NCBI RefSeq assembly: GCF_003478505.1
Contig: NZ_QUFI01000001.1
Location: 88,397-152,396 of the forward strand
Length of the DNA: 64,000 bases
Direction: 5' to 3'
DNA from: Clostridium sp. AF27-2AA
Lineage (GTDB): Bacteria > Bacillota > Clostridia > Lachnospirales > Lachnospiraceae
Part shown: positions 22,306 to 31,484 of the stretch, piece by piece
Position numbering within the stretch: position 1 is the stretch's first letter
Layout: every line of letters starts with the position of its first letter
Program-made: the position numbers and the translations under genes
Notes under the pieces: generated by a model
Seen by the model: the letters and a program-made list of their open reading frames with translations, nothing else
Told to the model about the DNA's origin: nothing
Database searches by the model: none

Positions 22306-24003
22306 ATGAAAAAAAGATTAAAACTTCCGGTGGGAATCGAAAACTTTGAAGAGATTCGAAGAAACCAGTATTACTATATCGATAAAACGAAACTGATTGA
22401 ACAGCTGTTTGACAGTCTAGGCAAGGTGAGTCTGTTCACGCGTCCGCGTCGCTTTGGTAAGACCCTGAATATGAGTATGCTGAAGAGCTTTTTTGAAATC
22501 GGAACGGATACATCGCTGTTTGATGGGCTCTATATTTCTGAGAATAAGGAACTGTGCGAACAGCATCAGGGACAGTATCCGGTTATCTTTCTTTCTTTAA
22601 AGGACGTGGAGGGCTTAAGCTTTTCGGAAGCAAAACGTAGATGTATTCAACTGATCAAACGGGAAGCTGAAAGATTTTATGGTTTGAAAAACAGCGAGCG
22701 ACTTCTGGATATAGATAAAAAGAATTATTGCCGACTTTTAGATATGACAGTCCAGGAAGAAGATTCCGACATTGTATCTTCGTCTATGAAAATGCTATCG
22801 GCTCTTTTATATAAGCATTATGGTAAAAAAACAGTCATTCTCATCGATGAGTACGATGTCCCGCTTGATAAAGCATTTCAGCATGGATATTACAAAGAAA
22901 TGGTTCACTTTATTCGCGGACTGTTAGGTGAAGCATTAAAAACGAATGACTCGCTTGCGTTCGCGGTATTGACCGGCTGTCTTCGCGTTTCGAAGGAAAG
23001 TATTTTTACTGGTCTCAACAACTTTAAAATTCTATCGATCACAGATACACGCTTCGATGAACAATTTGGATTTACAGATACGGAGGTACGGACGTTACTT
23101 TCTGATTATCAGATGGAAGATCGTTTTGCAGAAGTGAAGGAGTGGTACGATGGATACAGATTCGGAAATGCAGATGTATACTGTCCATGGGATGTAATAA
23201 ATTTTGTGGACCGCGCGAAGGATGACAAAGAGGCAAAGCCGGAAGCGTACTGGATCAACACGAGCGGAAATGACCTCGTAAAGCGTTTTATCGATAAAGC
23301 AAATAAAACGACGAAGAATGAAATTGAGCGTCTGGTCAACGGGGAGGCCATCGAAAAGGAGCTTCGCCTGGATCTCACGTATGAAGAGGTCGATCAGAGC
23401 ATCGAAAATCTCTGGAGCGTTCTTTTTACAACCGGGTATTTGACGCAGAGTGGAAGAAATGAAGACGGAGCTTATCGGTTGATTATTCCAAACCGGGAAG
23501 TACGAGAAGTCTTTCGTCTTCAAATTAACGAGTGGTTTAAAAAATCGATCTTCAGTAACACGGAGCGCCTCACCACATTCTGGAAGGCGTTTGAGGAAGG
23601 TGATACCGAAGGCGTCGAGCAGTATTTAAACCGCGTACTCAGTAATTCCATTAGCGTATTTGATACAAAGGCAAGAAAAGAAGAAAAAGAAAGCTCTTAT
23701 CACAATCTTCTCGTCGGGATCCTTACCGGAAACGCAGACTGGCTTGTAAAGTCAAACGTCGAAGCTGGAGAAGGATTTGCGGATATCATCGTAGAAACGG
23801 ATGATCCGGATGCGGGGATCGTCGTCGAGCTAAAATATACGAAAAACTTTGACGATATGAAGATGACTTGTCAAAAGGCTATCGATCAGATCAGGGATCG
23901 CCGTTATCAGGAATATCTTCTGAATGATGATCGGAAGGATATCCGGCTGTATGGTATTACATTCTGTAAGAAACGGTGCTGTGCAATCAGTGAAAAGCTG
24001 TGA
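22306..24003 (+). CDS. AAA-ATPase-like / PD-(D/E)XK nuclease protein 1
   Basis: 565 residues. The N-terminal part is the AAA-ATPase_like domain (PF09820 type): PVGIENFEEIRRNQYYYIDK, P-loop variant RPRRFGKT at 46-53, and Walker B VILIDEYDVPLD near 180. The C-terminal 130 residues hold a PD-(D/E)XK core, ADIIVE...GIVVELKYTKN. The family is common and often multicopy in gut anaerobes and Bacteroidetes; its biological role is not established. GGGAGG precedes the ATG. It is followed after 27 bp by a paralogue with the same layout, apparently as one operon. Confidence 0.85.
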   Translation: MKKRLKLPVGIENFEEIRRNQYYYIDKTKLIEQLFDSLGKVSLFTRPRRFGKTLNMSMLKSFFEIGTDTSLFDGLYISENKELCEQHQGQYPVIFLSLKDVEGLSFSEAKRRCIQLIKREAERFYGLKNSERLLDIDKKNYCRLLDMTVQEEDSDIVSSSMKMLSALLYKHYGKKTVILIDEYDVPLDKAFQHGYYKEMVHFIRGLLGEALKTNDSLAFAVLTGCLRVSKESIFTGLNNFKILSITDTRFDEQFGFTDTEVRTLLSDYQMEDRFAEVKEWYDGYRFGNADVYCPWDVINFVDRAKDDKEAKPEAYWINTSGNDLVKRFIDKANKTTKNEIERLVNGEAIEKELRLDLTYEEVDQSIENLWSVLFTTGYLTQSGRNEDGAYRLIIPNREVREVFRLQINEWFKKSIFSNTERLTTFWKAFEEGDTEGVEQYLNRVLSNSISVFDTKARKEEKESSYHNLLVGILTGNADWLVKSNVEAGEGFADIIVETDDPDAGIVVELKYTKNFDDMKMTCQKAIDQIRDRRYQEYLLNDDRKDIRLYGITFCKKRCCAISEKL

Positions 24004-24030
24004 GGTATTGAGACGAAAGGAGGCGCAGAA

Positions 24031-25704
24031 ATGAAAAAAATGAATATTCCTGTTGGGGTTTCAGACTTTGAAGAAATTCGTAAAAACGGGTATTACTACA
24101 TCGATAAATCGGGACTGATCGGAGAACTGCTCAGTAGAACCGGAACGAAAGTGACACTGATTACCCGTCCTCGGCGCTTTGGAAAAACGCTCGGCATGAG
24201 TATGCTGGAAAGCTTCTTCGATATCCGAAAGGACAGCAAAGCGTTATTTGAAGGGCTGGAGATTGCAGATAATCAGGCGCTGTGCGATGAGTGGATGAAT
24301 CAGTATCCGACGATTTTTGTTTCGTTCCGACAGGTAGATGGCCTCGACTTCACCGGAGCATACGATATGCTCACATGGGTTATCTCAGAACTATATAAAG
24401 AGCATCGCTATCTGCTGGACAGCGACAGAATCGACACCAGTGATAAGGAGATCGCGAAACAGCTGGAATGGGGGCAGGCTTCCATGAAGAACATGAAAGG
24501 AAGTTTGATGTTGCTTACCAGAATGATGCAGCAACATTATGGAAAGCCTGTCATTCTTCTTATAGATGAGTACGATGTTCCCGTCGCGAAAGCGAACAAC
24601 AACGGTTACTATAATGAAATGCTTGATGTTATGAAGGGATTGATGCAGGCCCTGAAAGACAATCCGGCACTTCGTTTTGCGGTCGTGACAGGCTGTTTAA
24701 AGATCGCGAAAGAGAGCATCTTTACGGGAACAAATAATTTCGTATCGGATACGATTACAAATTCTCGTCTCAACGAGTATTTCGGCTTCGTACAGAGCGA
24801 GGTTAATGAGCTGCTGAAAGCTGCTGATATGACAGAACAGGCAGAGAACATGAAGAAATGGTACGATGGCTACCATTTCGGGGATTTCGATGTCTACTGT
24901 CCGTGGGATGTCATGAATTATATGCTGGAGCTTCAGCGCAATCCGAAGGCAAAGCCGATCAGCTACTGGAAAAACACAAGTGACAATGCCATCATCCGTT
25001 CCTTTATCGATTATGCGGGCAGTACGATCACAAAGAAGCTTGAGACACTGATGGCGGGCGGCTGCATCGTCCAACGTGTGGATGAAAACCTGACCTATGA
25101 TTATCTCCATTCATCAGAAGATAACCTCTGGAGTACACTATATCTGACGGGATATTTAACACGGGCGCGGGAAGAGGATTATAAAGGTGAAGTTCCAGAC
25201 GGTATGGTAGCTCTCATGATTCCGAATGCAGAAATTAACGAGATTTTCGAAACAACAGTCATCAAATGGTTTGATGACAGCGCGAAGAAGTGGAATCGAA
25301 ATGCGCTGTTTGATGCCGTCTTTAGTGGTGACAGTGAAGGCATAAATAGGGAAATGAATGCCCTGCTCCGACGCACCATCAGCTACCATGACTATCGGGA
25401 GGATTTCTACCACGCATTTCTCGCGGGCATTTTTACAGGCGCTGGATATATGGTGGACTCCAATAAGGAGCATGGAGAAGGGCGAAGCGATGTGGTCGTT
25501 TATGATCCCATCAATGCGTGCGTTGCGATTTTCGAAGCGAAATATACGAAGACCCTGGGAAACCTGGAGAAGGACTGCGATACGGCTTTGCAGCAGATCG
25601 ACAATCGGATGTATGCGAAGGAATATGAGGATGATTACGATAAGATTCTCTGCTACGGTATCTCGTTTTTCAAGAAACGCTGCATGGTAAAGGGAAAAGG
25701 TTGA
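24031..25704 (+). CDS. AAA-ATPase-like / PD-(D/E)XK nuclease protein 2
   Basis: 557 residues, a paralogue of the preceding gene: PVGVSDFEEIRKNGYYYIDK, RPRRFGKT at 46-53, VILLIDEYDVPVAK near 180, and nuclease core SDVVVYD...VAIFEAKYTKT. The two copies share the order of every motif but differ widely between motifs, so this is an old duplication or separate acquisition, not a recent copy. AAGGAGG lies 6 bp before the ATG. A stand-alone function for one and a partner function for the other is possible. Confidence 0.85.
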   Translation: MKKMNIPVGVSDFEEIRKNGYYYIDKSGLIGELLSRTGTKVTLITRPRRFGKTLGMSMLESFFDIRKDSKALFEGLEIADNQALCDEWMNQYPTIFVSFRQVDGLDFTGAYDMLTWVISELYKEHRYLLDSDRIDTSDKEIAKQLEWGQASMKNMKGSLMLLTRMMQQHYGKPVILLIDEYDVPVAKANNNGYYNEMLDVMKGLMQALKDNPALRFAVVTGCLKIAKESIFTGTNNFVSDTITNSRLNEYFGFVQSEVNELLKAADMTEQAENMKKWYDGYHFGDFDVYCPWDVMNYMLELQRNPKAKPISYWKNTSDNAIIRSFIDYAGSTITKKLETLMAGGCIVQRVDENLTYDYLHSSEDNLWSTLYLTGYLTRAREEDYKGEVPDGMVALMIPNAEINEIFETTVIKWFDDSAKKWNRNALFDAVFSGDSEGINREMNALLRRTISYHDYREDFYHAFLAGIFTGAGYMVDSNKEHGEGRSDVVVYDPINACVAIFEAKYTKTLGNLEKDCDTALQQIDNRMYAKEYEDDYDKILCYGISFFKKRCMVKGKG

Positions 25705-25814
25705 TTTTCACAAAAATACGTATCTGAAAAACAGATTACCCTTTAAACCATTATCCGCTTGTGAGATAATAAGATCATAAGAAAAACAAAATATTCAAAA
25801 AAGGAGAGAGGAAT

Positions 25815-26474
25815 ATGAAGATAAAAAAGAAGCTAATCGCATCTGCAATGATTGTAGCCATGATGATGGGCACAGCAACGACTGCACTTGCCGGTCAGTG
25901 GCAGCAGAATTCAAAAGGCTGGTGGTGGCAGGAGGATAATGGCGCTTACCCGAAGTCACAGTGGCAGTGGATCGATAGCAATAAAGATGGCATTGCAGAA
26001 TGCTATTACTTTGATGGCAGCGGCTATATGCTTTCAAATGCCACAACTCCGGATGGATACGTAGTAAACGGTGATGGGGCATGGACGGAAGGAGGAGCCG
26101 TAAAGACGAAGAACGTAAGCACAGAACCCGTGCTGTCGAATACATCAAACGGAACGGCCACAAATTCACAGGCTCCGGCAACCGATATCTATAGCGGAAC
26201 CTATGCATACAATATTGGCACTTACTCGTTTTCAATGAAGATCGTGTATGATCCGGCAACCAAGACGCTGACAGATACCGAATGGCTTCCTGGATTTGGC
26301 GGAGTCACGGATACGTACCATTATGCAGGTGTAAATGAGATGGGCTACACCGTGTTTAAATGCACAAGTTCGAATAGAACCGCCATCAGTAGTGATTCAT
26401 ATATTTATTTCTCAGCACCTGGTATAATGGTCGCAGAGACTGAGAATGGCTATGAGAACGTAAAGAAGCAGTAA
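25815..26474 (+). CDS. Secreted protein with Trp-rich wall-binding-like repeats
   Basis: 219 residues. A signal peptide (1-27, MKIKKKLIASAMIVAMMMGT...ALA) leads into aromatic segments GWWWQEDNGAYPKSQWQWID and CYYFDGSGYMLSN, TPDGYVVNGDGAW, which resemble choline/cell-wall-binding repeats. The C-terminal 100 residues are a separate beta-rich domain with YSGTYAYNIGTYSFSMKIVY. Localisation outside the cell is likely. A GGAGAGAGG site precedes the ATG. A close relative, frameshifted, follows immediately. Confidence 0.75.
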   Translation: MKIKKKLIASAMIVAMMMGTATTALAGQWQQNSKGWWWQEDNGAYPKSQWQWIDSNKDGIAECYYFDGSGYMLSNATTPDGYVVNGDGAWTEGGAVKTKNVSTEPVLSNTSNGTATNSQAPATDIYSGTYAYNIGTYSFSMKIVYDPATKTLTDTEWLPGFGGVTDTYHYAGVNEMGYTVFKCTSSNRTAISSDSYIYFSAPGIMVAETENGYENVKKQ

Positions 26475-26487
26475 AAAGGAGAAATCG

Positions 26488-27059
26488 ATGAAGTTACGAA
26501 AGAAGTTAATCGCGTTATCTGCGCTTACATTATCACTCATCATGGTTGTTCCGGTGTTTGCGGATAACCCGATCGGATGGCAGAAGAATGAAACAGGATG
26601 GTGGTACGGAACAAATGCCACAGGAACAACCTGGTATCACGATGGCTGGCAGTGGATTGATGGAAACAAGGATGCAATTCAGAGTGCTACTATTTCGCTC
26701 CGAACGGATACATCGTAACAAATGGGAAGACCCCGGATGGATATTATGTAAATAAGCGGGGCGTACTCGAAATTGACGGACGTGAGGTAACGCACTGTGA
26801 AGAATGCATGTACATTGCAAGCAGCATCAATGTTCCGGATAAAAATCATGTGGATTTAAGTAAATATAACGATTGGGAAATCGGCATCGGTCATTGTTGG
26901 TCAATGACAGCATATCCGTTTGGAAAACTCGTATATAACCATGTTACTGGAATGGATAGAGAACAGGGTGGCATCGACTCCAACATTGTAAGCCATAATG
27001 ATTTCGGCGTTTGCGCGGTAGGGAACGCAGAAAATTCGTATAAGCACACGAAAAAATAA
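26488..27059 (+). pseudogene. Secreted Trp-rich protein, frameshifted
   Basis: The start encodes a signal peptide (MKLRKKLIALSALTLSLIMV...FA) and GWWYGTNATGTTWYHDGWQW. At 26681-26687 the frame slips: the original frame ends soon after as SATISLRTDTS, while the +1 frame continues with the expected CYYFAPNGYIVTNGKTPDGY and runs to 27059. One base is missing or two are extra. The C-terminal region (SINVPDKNHVDLSKYNDWEI) is unlike that of the upstream paralogue. It could be a true pseudogene or a sequencing error. Confidence 0.75.
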
Positions 27060-27070
27060 ATAGATTTTAA

Positions 27071-27100
27071 AGCAGCGGGAGGAATCCTGCTGCTTTTTTT
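27071..27100 (+). terminator. Rho-independent terminator
   Basis: AGCAGC...GCTGCT with an inner GG/CC, followed by seven T. It ends the secreted-protein pair. Confidence 0.85.
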
Positions 27101-27396
27101 GTGCTGATAGAAAAACACCAGATTTTCACGAGACAAAGGAAGATACGCATGAATTTCGCCAAAAACACGATTTACACAACATATGCATGGTACTCTTTTA
27201 CCCTCAAACCAGATGTCAAATATCTACAAAATAGAAGTGTAATCCCCCATAACCGTAAAGGTGCGACAGCCTTTGCGGTTTTTCTTTTGTCGCTTTTTGT
27301 CAGCGGGCAGGACAAGCCTGCTTCTGGCGTTAGGTGTCGTTCCCCACCTGTCAGTCTGAATTTTCACTCAAAAAATTCAGATTGGAGGTAAAGGAC
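27101..27396. other. Non-coding stretch before the sigma-like gene
   Basis: No credible gene. It contains a second hairpin terminator at 27253-27283 (CCGTAAAGG and CCTTTGCGG followed by TTTTT) and a GC-richer leader from about 27290 that belongs to the element backbone and precedes the sigma-like gene. Confidence 0.5.
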
Positions 27397-27714
27397 GTGG
27401 CGTACAATCACGGACGGGAAGAAAGGAAATGGCGGCTCTGGAAAGAAGCCGAGGAAAAGATTTTAAGGAAGTATGGTGTTGATGAAAGCACGATTGAAGA
27501 AATCCGCATTTACGACAGGGCGGAGTTTAATTCCAACAGGCGGTTTTACCGCTACATGAATGATGTTGCGGAGTATCTGGAAGAAATGGCGGATACCGAG
27601 CCGCAGGCGGAGGTACATTCCGTTGAAGATTTGTTAAACGAAATCGACAGCGAAGCACTGTATCGGGCATTGCTCAAGGATTTCGCTTTTATTTTTGGTA
27701 GTCTGCATTTTTAA
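27397..27714 (+). pseudogene. Sigma-70-like element protein, C-terminally truncated
   Basis: 105 residues from a GTG with GGAGG 9 bp upstream: VAYNHGREERKWRLWKEAEE, then YGVDESTIEEIRIYDRAEFN and DVAEYLEEMADTE. Proteins with this N-terminus occur near the end of CTn elements and carry a sigma region 4-like helix-turn-helix at the C-terminus. Here the frame ends in ALLKDFAFIFGSLHF, so that helix-turn-helix is missing and a deletion at about 27680 is likely. It is the last gene before att copy 3. Confidence 0.65.
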
Positions 27715-27833
27715 GTCTCTAAAATGTCGATAAAAAACCTGAAAAACCCAAAAACAGTATAGAATAATTGGAATAATTGTGCTATATATAGAAAATAAAA
27801 TTTGAATAGATACAAGATATAGATGCGAATATA

Positions 27834-27844
27834 GAGTTTGAATA
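27834..27844. repeat. Attachment-site-like repeat, copy 3
   Basis: GAGTTTGAATA, the 11-bp core shared with 5-18 and 8996-9009. A further partial match, TTTGAATAG, occurs at 27801-27809. It would be the right limit of element B and the left limit of a third, truncated element. Confidence 0.55.
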
Positions 27845-27853
27845 ATTTTTAAA

Positions 27854-27897
27854 AGCTCGCAAAGCCTAGTAAAATGGGCATTTGCGAGCTTGTTTTT
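27854..27897. terminator. Hairpin with T-run next to att copy 3
   Basis: AGCTCGCAAAGCC and GGGCATTTGCGAGCT pair and lead into TTTTTT. Its place relative to the att core is the same as at copies 1 and 2. Confidence 0.7.
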
Positions 27898-27903
27898 TGC
27901 CTT

Positions 27904-27922
27904 GTGGTACTAAAATGGTACT
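27904..27922. repeat. Arm-type repeat pair of the third element
   Basis: GTGGTACT, five bases, GGTACT, again with an 11-bp repeat spacing, in the same place and orientation as GTGATACC-N5-GATACC at 76-94 of element A. Confidence 0.5.
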
Positions 27923-27950
27923 AAAGTGAGCTGTGCAGGAATAGTTTCAT

Positions 27951-28064
27951 TTACGCCTGAGGCCATGTTATTTTCCACTCAAAATATTCATTAGGAGAAA
28001 TCTCTTCATTATTTAATTTCGTTTTCATTTCACACCATTCCGAAAGGAAATCATTTACCAATCC
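27951..28064 (-). pseudogene. C-terminal remnant of an XRE regulator
   Basis: Thirty-seven codons on the minus strand, GLVNDFLSEWCEMKTKLNNE, then EISPNEYFEWKITWP, ending in TAA. They match the C-terminus of the XRE regulator of element A (GLVNEFLREWC...EYFEWKINWP). The rest of the gene is missing at 28064. This marks a third element of the same kind, cut by deletion. Confidence 0.8.
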
Positions 28065-28069
28065 TTATT

Positions 28070-28186
28070 CAAAAGTTAATGCGAGAACTGTACTTCAGCG
28101 ATATCGATAAGTTGCAGAGAAGCCTTGATGAAATCAAAAGTTTATTCGGGGAGGTGCTGGAAACATGGCGATTACAAAGATCCTGA
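28070..28186 (+). pseudogene. MobC-like tail overlapping the relaxase start
   Basis: The frame QKLMRELYFSDIDKLQRSLD...SLFGEVLE has no start and runs from the deletion point into the relaxase gene, ending 19 bp inside it. A small mobilization protein overlapping a relaxase start is usual, so this is probably a MobC C-terminus. The assignment rests mainly on position. Confidence 0.5.
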
Positions 28187-29177
28187 ATATTAAGGAATCA
28201 AAAGGCAGAAAACCGGCATCGCATTTGAAAAATGCTTTGCAATATATCCAAAATCCAGACAAGACAGAAGAATGTGTTTTGGTGGGCAGTATCAACTGCC
28301 TGCCGGATACAGCATTTGAGCAAATGGTAGAAACAAAGAATATATTTCACAAGACAGGTAACAGACAGGGATATCATGTGATTATTTCTTTTTCGCCCGA
28401 GGAGAGGGTTTCGGCAGAACAGGTGATGTACGTGCTGGAACATTTTGCGAAGGATGTACTCGGGGATGATTATGAAGCTGTATTTACAGTTCATACAGAC
28501 AGGGAACACATGCATGGTCATTTAATATGGAACAGTGTAAGTGTAACAACCGGGAAAAAGTATAATTCGCCGAAAGGAAACTGGAAGAATCATTTGCAAC
28601 CGATTACCAATAAGTATTGCAAAGAGCTTGGACTTGGTATTATACCTGCGGAATATAGTAAAAACCCAAAGAACATCAGCAGAGATAAATGGGAAAAAGA
28701 AATGTCAATTCGTATGCAGATTATCATGTCAGTACTGATGAGGAGAAGGTACGAGTGGTAGGTGTTAATGGAAACGATGATGTACTGGCAGTATATGAGA
28801 AACTTAATAGCTTCTTTAAGCAAATTGGCCACGAAGCTGATTTTGACAGGCTTTATGAGGAATCAAAGCGTTTAGTAGATGTTGTTAAAAAGAATGTTGT
28901 GGCAGATAAGGCAGAAAAGGTAGCAAGAGAACTTTTGGCTTGTGGTCCATATAAGTACCTGAAAACATCAGTGAAAGCAAATGCTTTTAAGTTCGATTTA
29001 AGTGATGCTAGTGGTAATTTGAAACTATTTATGAGTGTGCTGGATAAATTGGGTGTGAAACTTGATGGGGATCAACTGTACGAGGAGTATCAGAAGATTT
29101 ATGAGGAGACTGTCAGCAAGAATGATGTGCATGAAAAGGAACAGGAAAAGCAGTGGAATATAGGTAAAGGGAGATAG
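28165..29177 (+). pseudogene. MobA/MobL-type relaxase, internally deleted and frameshifted
   Basis: The first 185 codons are a relaxase N-terminus: MAITKILNIKESKGRKPASH, GYHVIISFSPEER and HTDREHMHGHLIWNSVS with the metal-binding His cluster. After KNISRDKWEKEMS the frame ends in a few codons. A second frame from 28689 continues with NSYADYHVSTDEEKVRVVGV, LARELLACGPYKYLKTSV-like sequence and a C-terminal helical part to 29177. This fits loss of the relaxase middle plus a frameshift, or fusion with a neighbouring mobilization protein. It cannot give a working relaxase. Confidence 0.7.
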
Positions 29178-29203
29178 TTCCTCTGTCTATTTCATGAACT
29201 ATT

Positions 29204-29320
29204 ATGACGGTTTTGGATTACATTATTGAAGAGAAAGAAGAGGTACAAAAAGCAATCCATAGAAAAATAGACATACTTAGTAATACTCTATGTTTCGAGA
29301 ACGCTGACTTGAAATTTTAA
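29204..29320 (+). CDS. Very short ORF, probable remnant
   Basis: 38 codons, MTVLDYIIEEKEEVQKAIHR and on to DLKF, without a Shine-Dalgarno. It may be part of a lost gene. After it, 29325-29361 carries GTGGTAAATTCCACCGG, which looks like an insertion-sequence end but could not be matched to a partner. Confidence 0.25.
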   Translation: MTVLDYIIEEKEEVQKAIHRKIDILSNTLCFENADLKF

Positions 29321-29361
29321 ATTCCAGTGCAGTGGTAAATTCCACCGGACATTAAAATTCC

Positions 29362-30561
29362 TTGATTTTATTGAATTATAATGAGCAAAATCTTTTGTAT
29401 TTTGAAAAAGATGACGAAAAGATTTTTGTTATTGTGGAAGTTATGAAAGGGCAGCAGACACCATACTATTATGAAGGTGATGGACAACTCATTGCATTTA
29501 TGCGTATAGGAAATGAAAGTGTTCCGGCAACTCCTTCACAGCTAAGAGAATTGGTGCTTCGTGGCAGCGGTGAAAGTTACGATAGTCTGAAATCAAGATA
29601 TGATTTTGATAATATGTCCTTTACAAAATTAAAATCAGTATATAAACAGAGAACGGGGAATATATTTGAAGATACAGATTATGAATCTTTCGGACTGATT
29701 GATGAAAAAGGAAATCTAACGAATGCTGGAGCACTTCTGGCAGATGAATCACCGGTACGTCATTCCAGATTGTTTTGTACAAGATGGAATGGACTTACTA
29801 AAGCCTCAGGAATAGTGGATGCACTTGATGATAAGGAATATACTGGTAGCCTTGTCACATTGTTGCAGGCAGGAACTGATTTTGTGAGAAATAATTCCAA
29901 GAAAGCATGGCGTAAGGTTGGTGACGGAAGAATTGAAATGCCTGATTATCCGGATAGAGCAGTGCTTGAAGGTGTAGTAAATGCATTGATTCATAGAAAC
30001 TATATGGAGATAGGTAGTGAAGTCCATATAGATATGTTTGATGATAGAATTGAAATATATTCACCTGGCGGAATGGTAAGTGGGATATCTCTAGAAGGAA
30101 AAGATTTGTTGAAAATCCCGTCAAAGCGAAGAAATCCGATATTAGCTGATATATTCAGCCGTTTAAAATATATGGAGCGTAGAGGTAGTGGATTTAAGAA
30201 GATATTGGCAGATTATGAGGGACAAGTAGAATTTGATGAAACCAAGATGCCGGTCTTTGAGGCAGATAATGATGATTTTACATTGACTTTGTATAATTTG
30301 AATTATGGTTCTAATTATGCAATACATGCAAACGAAGAGAAAATTCAAGGTGATACCCAAGATGATACTCAAGGTGATACCCAAGATGATACTGAAGAAA
30401 AAATCATCAAAATGATAAAGGATAATCCGCAAGTATCAACGGCAGATATGGCAAAGGAATTGAAAATTGGAATTGCAACAGTAAAACGAAAAATCAAAAA
30501 AATGTCTAATGTATCATATGTCGGAAGTGGTTACAGTGGACACTGGGAGATTAACGGATAG
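29362..30561 (+). pseudogene. AlbA_2/HATPase_c_4 (RecG-like) protein, N-terminally truncated
   Basis: 399 codons from a TTG without Shine-Dalgarno. The family starts with an AlbA_2/Schlafen domain of about 110 residues; here only its end remains (YYYEGDGQLIAFMRIGNESV). The middle is the HATPase_c_4 domain (YPDRAVLEGVVNALIHRNYM, then GSGFKKILADYE). A spacer made of the repeat GDTQDD is followed by a C-terminal winged helix (STADMAKELKIGIATVKRKI). The family is often called transcriptional regulator or putative DNA-binding protein. It is probably not expressed. Confidence 0.7.
30345..30396 (+). repeat. Tandem repeat in the linker of the HATPase gene
   Basis: A unit of 24 bp built from GGTGATACCCAAGATGATAC occurs twice in a row, encoding GDTQDDTQ repeats. 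It keeps the reading frame and would change linker length by slippage. Confidence 0.75.
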
Positions 30562-30818
30562 AAAGTGCATTATATTTGTAATCCTGTGGGGAAAACGTAA
30601 CTATTCCCTTAGTTTTTTGGGAAATTGTGAACCCTTAAAGGCTCTTAAAAACCTTTAAAAAATCGAAAAAACCCTTATTTTATGCGGTTTTCTCCTTAAA
30701 AGTTTTTAAAATAGCGTAATTGCTGACTAAGGAACCAAAACGTAACTGAACCGCATTTTTACACTGACTAAGGAACTGAATAAAAAATGTTAAAAAGTCC
30801 GAAAAACATGTTTAAATC
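30562..30818. other. AT-rich non-coding stretch with short repeats
   Basis: No gene seen. CTGACTAAGGAAC occurs at about 30724 and 30765, AACGTAACT occurs twice, and a related TTCCCTTAG lies near 30605. The copies could be protein-binding sites or the remains of an insertion end. Runs of TTTAAAAA add to the AT bias. Confidence 0.4.
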
Positions 30819-30944
30819 GTAAGCGCTTAAATTCTGGGTAACTTTTCACCAGATAGTTTGTAGTTCATAATGATGATAGTAAATAGATTTTTACTCCACT
30901 CCGCTGATAGGCGATAAAAATTCACTACACATGGAGGTTTCATT

Positions 30945-31310
30945 ATGACTGGTAAACGTGCCCCAGGGCGTTCCTTAGATGAATGGATGGAACTGGTAAC
31001 TGAGTGTCGGCAAAGCGGCCTGACGGATGCAGCATGGTGCAATGAACGCGGGATTTCTTCAAGCTGTTTTTACAATGCAGTTTCCCGTCTTCGTAAGAAA
31101 GCCTGCCAGGTACCAGATCCGGTTAGAAAAGCCAGCAATTTTGATCTTACATCCCATAAACAGGATGTGGTCCAGATCGCCATAGAGCCGAAGAATTCTC
31201 CAGTAGAGATGTTTCCGAATACGGAAAATAGTTCTATGTACTTTGACAATTCACATACGATTGAAATTGAAACAAAAGGACTGTTGATTGTCCGGCGGCA
31301 CACTGTGGTA
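30945..31310 (+). pseudogene. tnpA: IS66 TnpA (OrfA), disrupted
   Basis: Starts ATG behind GGAGG with RAPGRSLDEWMELVTECRQS, then GLTDAAWCNERGISSSCFYN and AVSRLRKKACQVP, the helix-turn-helix protein of IS66 elements. IS66-like sequence fades after about residue 120 (IEIETKGLLIVRRHT); the open frame continues to 31442 as unrelated Arg/Cys-rich sequence. It is cut by rearrangement. Confidence 0.75.
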
Positions 31311-31403
31311 GGCGCAAACCGCATATTATTTTTCCGCGAATCGCCTGCCCGATCATGCCGTGCCGGGAATTGCCGCACGTTTTTCCCGGCTTGGCGGTAC
31401 ATT

Positions 31404-31456
31404 GTCGTAGCCTTGTTTGAGGAGCAGCGTTGCTGCTTTTGAAACAAGGCTATGAC
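31404..31456. repeat. Strong hairpin inside the IS66 remains
   Basis: TAGCCTTGTTT and AAACAAGGCTA form the outer stem and AGCAGC/GCTGCT the inner stem around GTT, with a few mismatches between. Origin unknown; it lies between the tnpA fragment and the ISL3 element. Confidence 0.6.
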
Positions 31457-31476
31457 CTCAAAGTCATAGCGTAAAC

Positions 31477-31484
31477 GCTCCATA
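31477..31484. repeat. Target-site duplication of ISL3 element, left
   Basis: GCTCCATA directly abuts the left inverted repeat and is repeated at 33334-33341. ISL3 elements make 8-bp duplications. Confidence 0.9.

Noticed and set aside
30345..30396. Possible CRISPR-like repeats
   Set aside because: The units are contiguous, without spacers, and stay in frame inside a coding region; no cas gene is present in the window.
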